Assembly (NCBI GenBank): GCA_937898685.1
Contig: CALEJT010000094.1
Coordinates: 1-31,965, forward strand
DNA: 31,965 nt
Direction of reading: 5' to 3'
DNA from: an uncultured Gammaproteobacteria bacterium
Lineage (GTDB): Bacteria; Pseudomonadota; Gammaproteobacteria; Pseudomonadales; Pseudohongiellaceae
Numbering within the stretch: position 1 is the stretch's first letter; every line of letters starts with the position of its first letter. Positions 31,898 to 31,965 of this stretch are shown here, piece after piece. Made by a program: the position numbers and the translations under genes. The notes below the pieces were generated by a model. The model was not told where the DNA came from. It did not search any database and saw only the letters and a program-made list of their open reading frames with translations.

Positions 31898-31965
31898 GTC
31901 GCGTCGTTTCTTCCTCGAGCAGGTTGGTGCAGTGGAGTTCCAATTGCGTCTGCAGCTAGAGCGCA
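31850..31965 (+). repeat. Direct repeat, copy 2 (116 bp), ending at the window edge
   Basis: The second copy starts 215 bp after the first and ends exactly at the last base. Each copy contains one GGGRCACTCACC unit. Either a 215-bp tandem array begins here, or the sequence stops at an unresolved repeat. Confidence 0.9.

Overview
The window looks like a gammaproteobacterial chromosome fragment, perhaps near the Steroidobacter/Nevskia/Xanthomonadales groups. This is inferred from moderately high GC, DusC, an AgcS symporter, DUF3617/DUF6152/DUF5916 proteins, DUF1232 and EVE proteins, and short dispersed repeats accompanying a REP-associated tyrosine transposase (RAYT). No rRNA, tRNA, phage or CRISPR was seen. 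Genes are mostly monocistronic housekeeping, enzyme, envelope and regulator genes.

Layout. 1-2.9 kb: tail of an unknown gene, a secreted esterase, a DUF3617 protein and an Old Yellow Enzyme. 2.9-7.3 kb: minus-strand operon ileS (type-2, about 1043 aa) - aroG, headed by a promoter, a 19-codon Phe/Tyr/Ile-rich leader peptide and mutually exclusive hairpins, i.e. a transcription attenuator. 7.3-10.1 kb: orphan REC-LuxR response regulator, M48 lipoprotein protease and a secreted tectonin-like protein. 10.1-15 kb: EamA transporter, DUF6152-like protein, NTF2-like protein, EVE protein and DUF1232 protein. 15-19 kb: AgcS symporter and the RAYT gene. 19-26 kb: Tat-exported haloacetate-dehalogenase-like hydrolase, DusC, SDR, a frameshifted LysR regulator, and a TetR regulator with a CurA-like NADPH oxidoreductase that share an identical operator. 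26-31.3 kb: membrane protein and lipoprotein pair, LuxR-type regulator, flavin reductase-like protein and a DUF5916 outer-membrane protein. 31.3-32 kb: gene-free repeats.

The most unusual structure is a family of more than 50 copies of a 12-bp element, GGGACA-NN-CAC(C/T), or RGTG-NN-TGTCCC on the other strand. The two variable bases occur in all four combinations CT, GT, GC and CC. Copies fill nearly every larger gap between 10.2 and 25.1 kb and again after 31.4 kb, often every 20-28 bp. They are absent from gaps in 1-10.1 kb and 25.1-31.4 kb. The RAYT gene sits within this zone, and the repeats change orientation across it. I infer that this is the RAYT's REP-like substrate family. The second strong find is the ileS-aroG attenuator. 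The right end stops in a 55-bp exact repeat, which suggests an assembly break.
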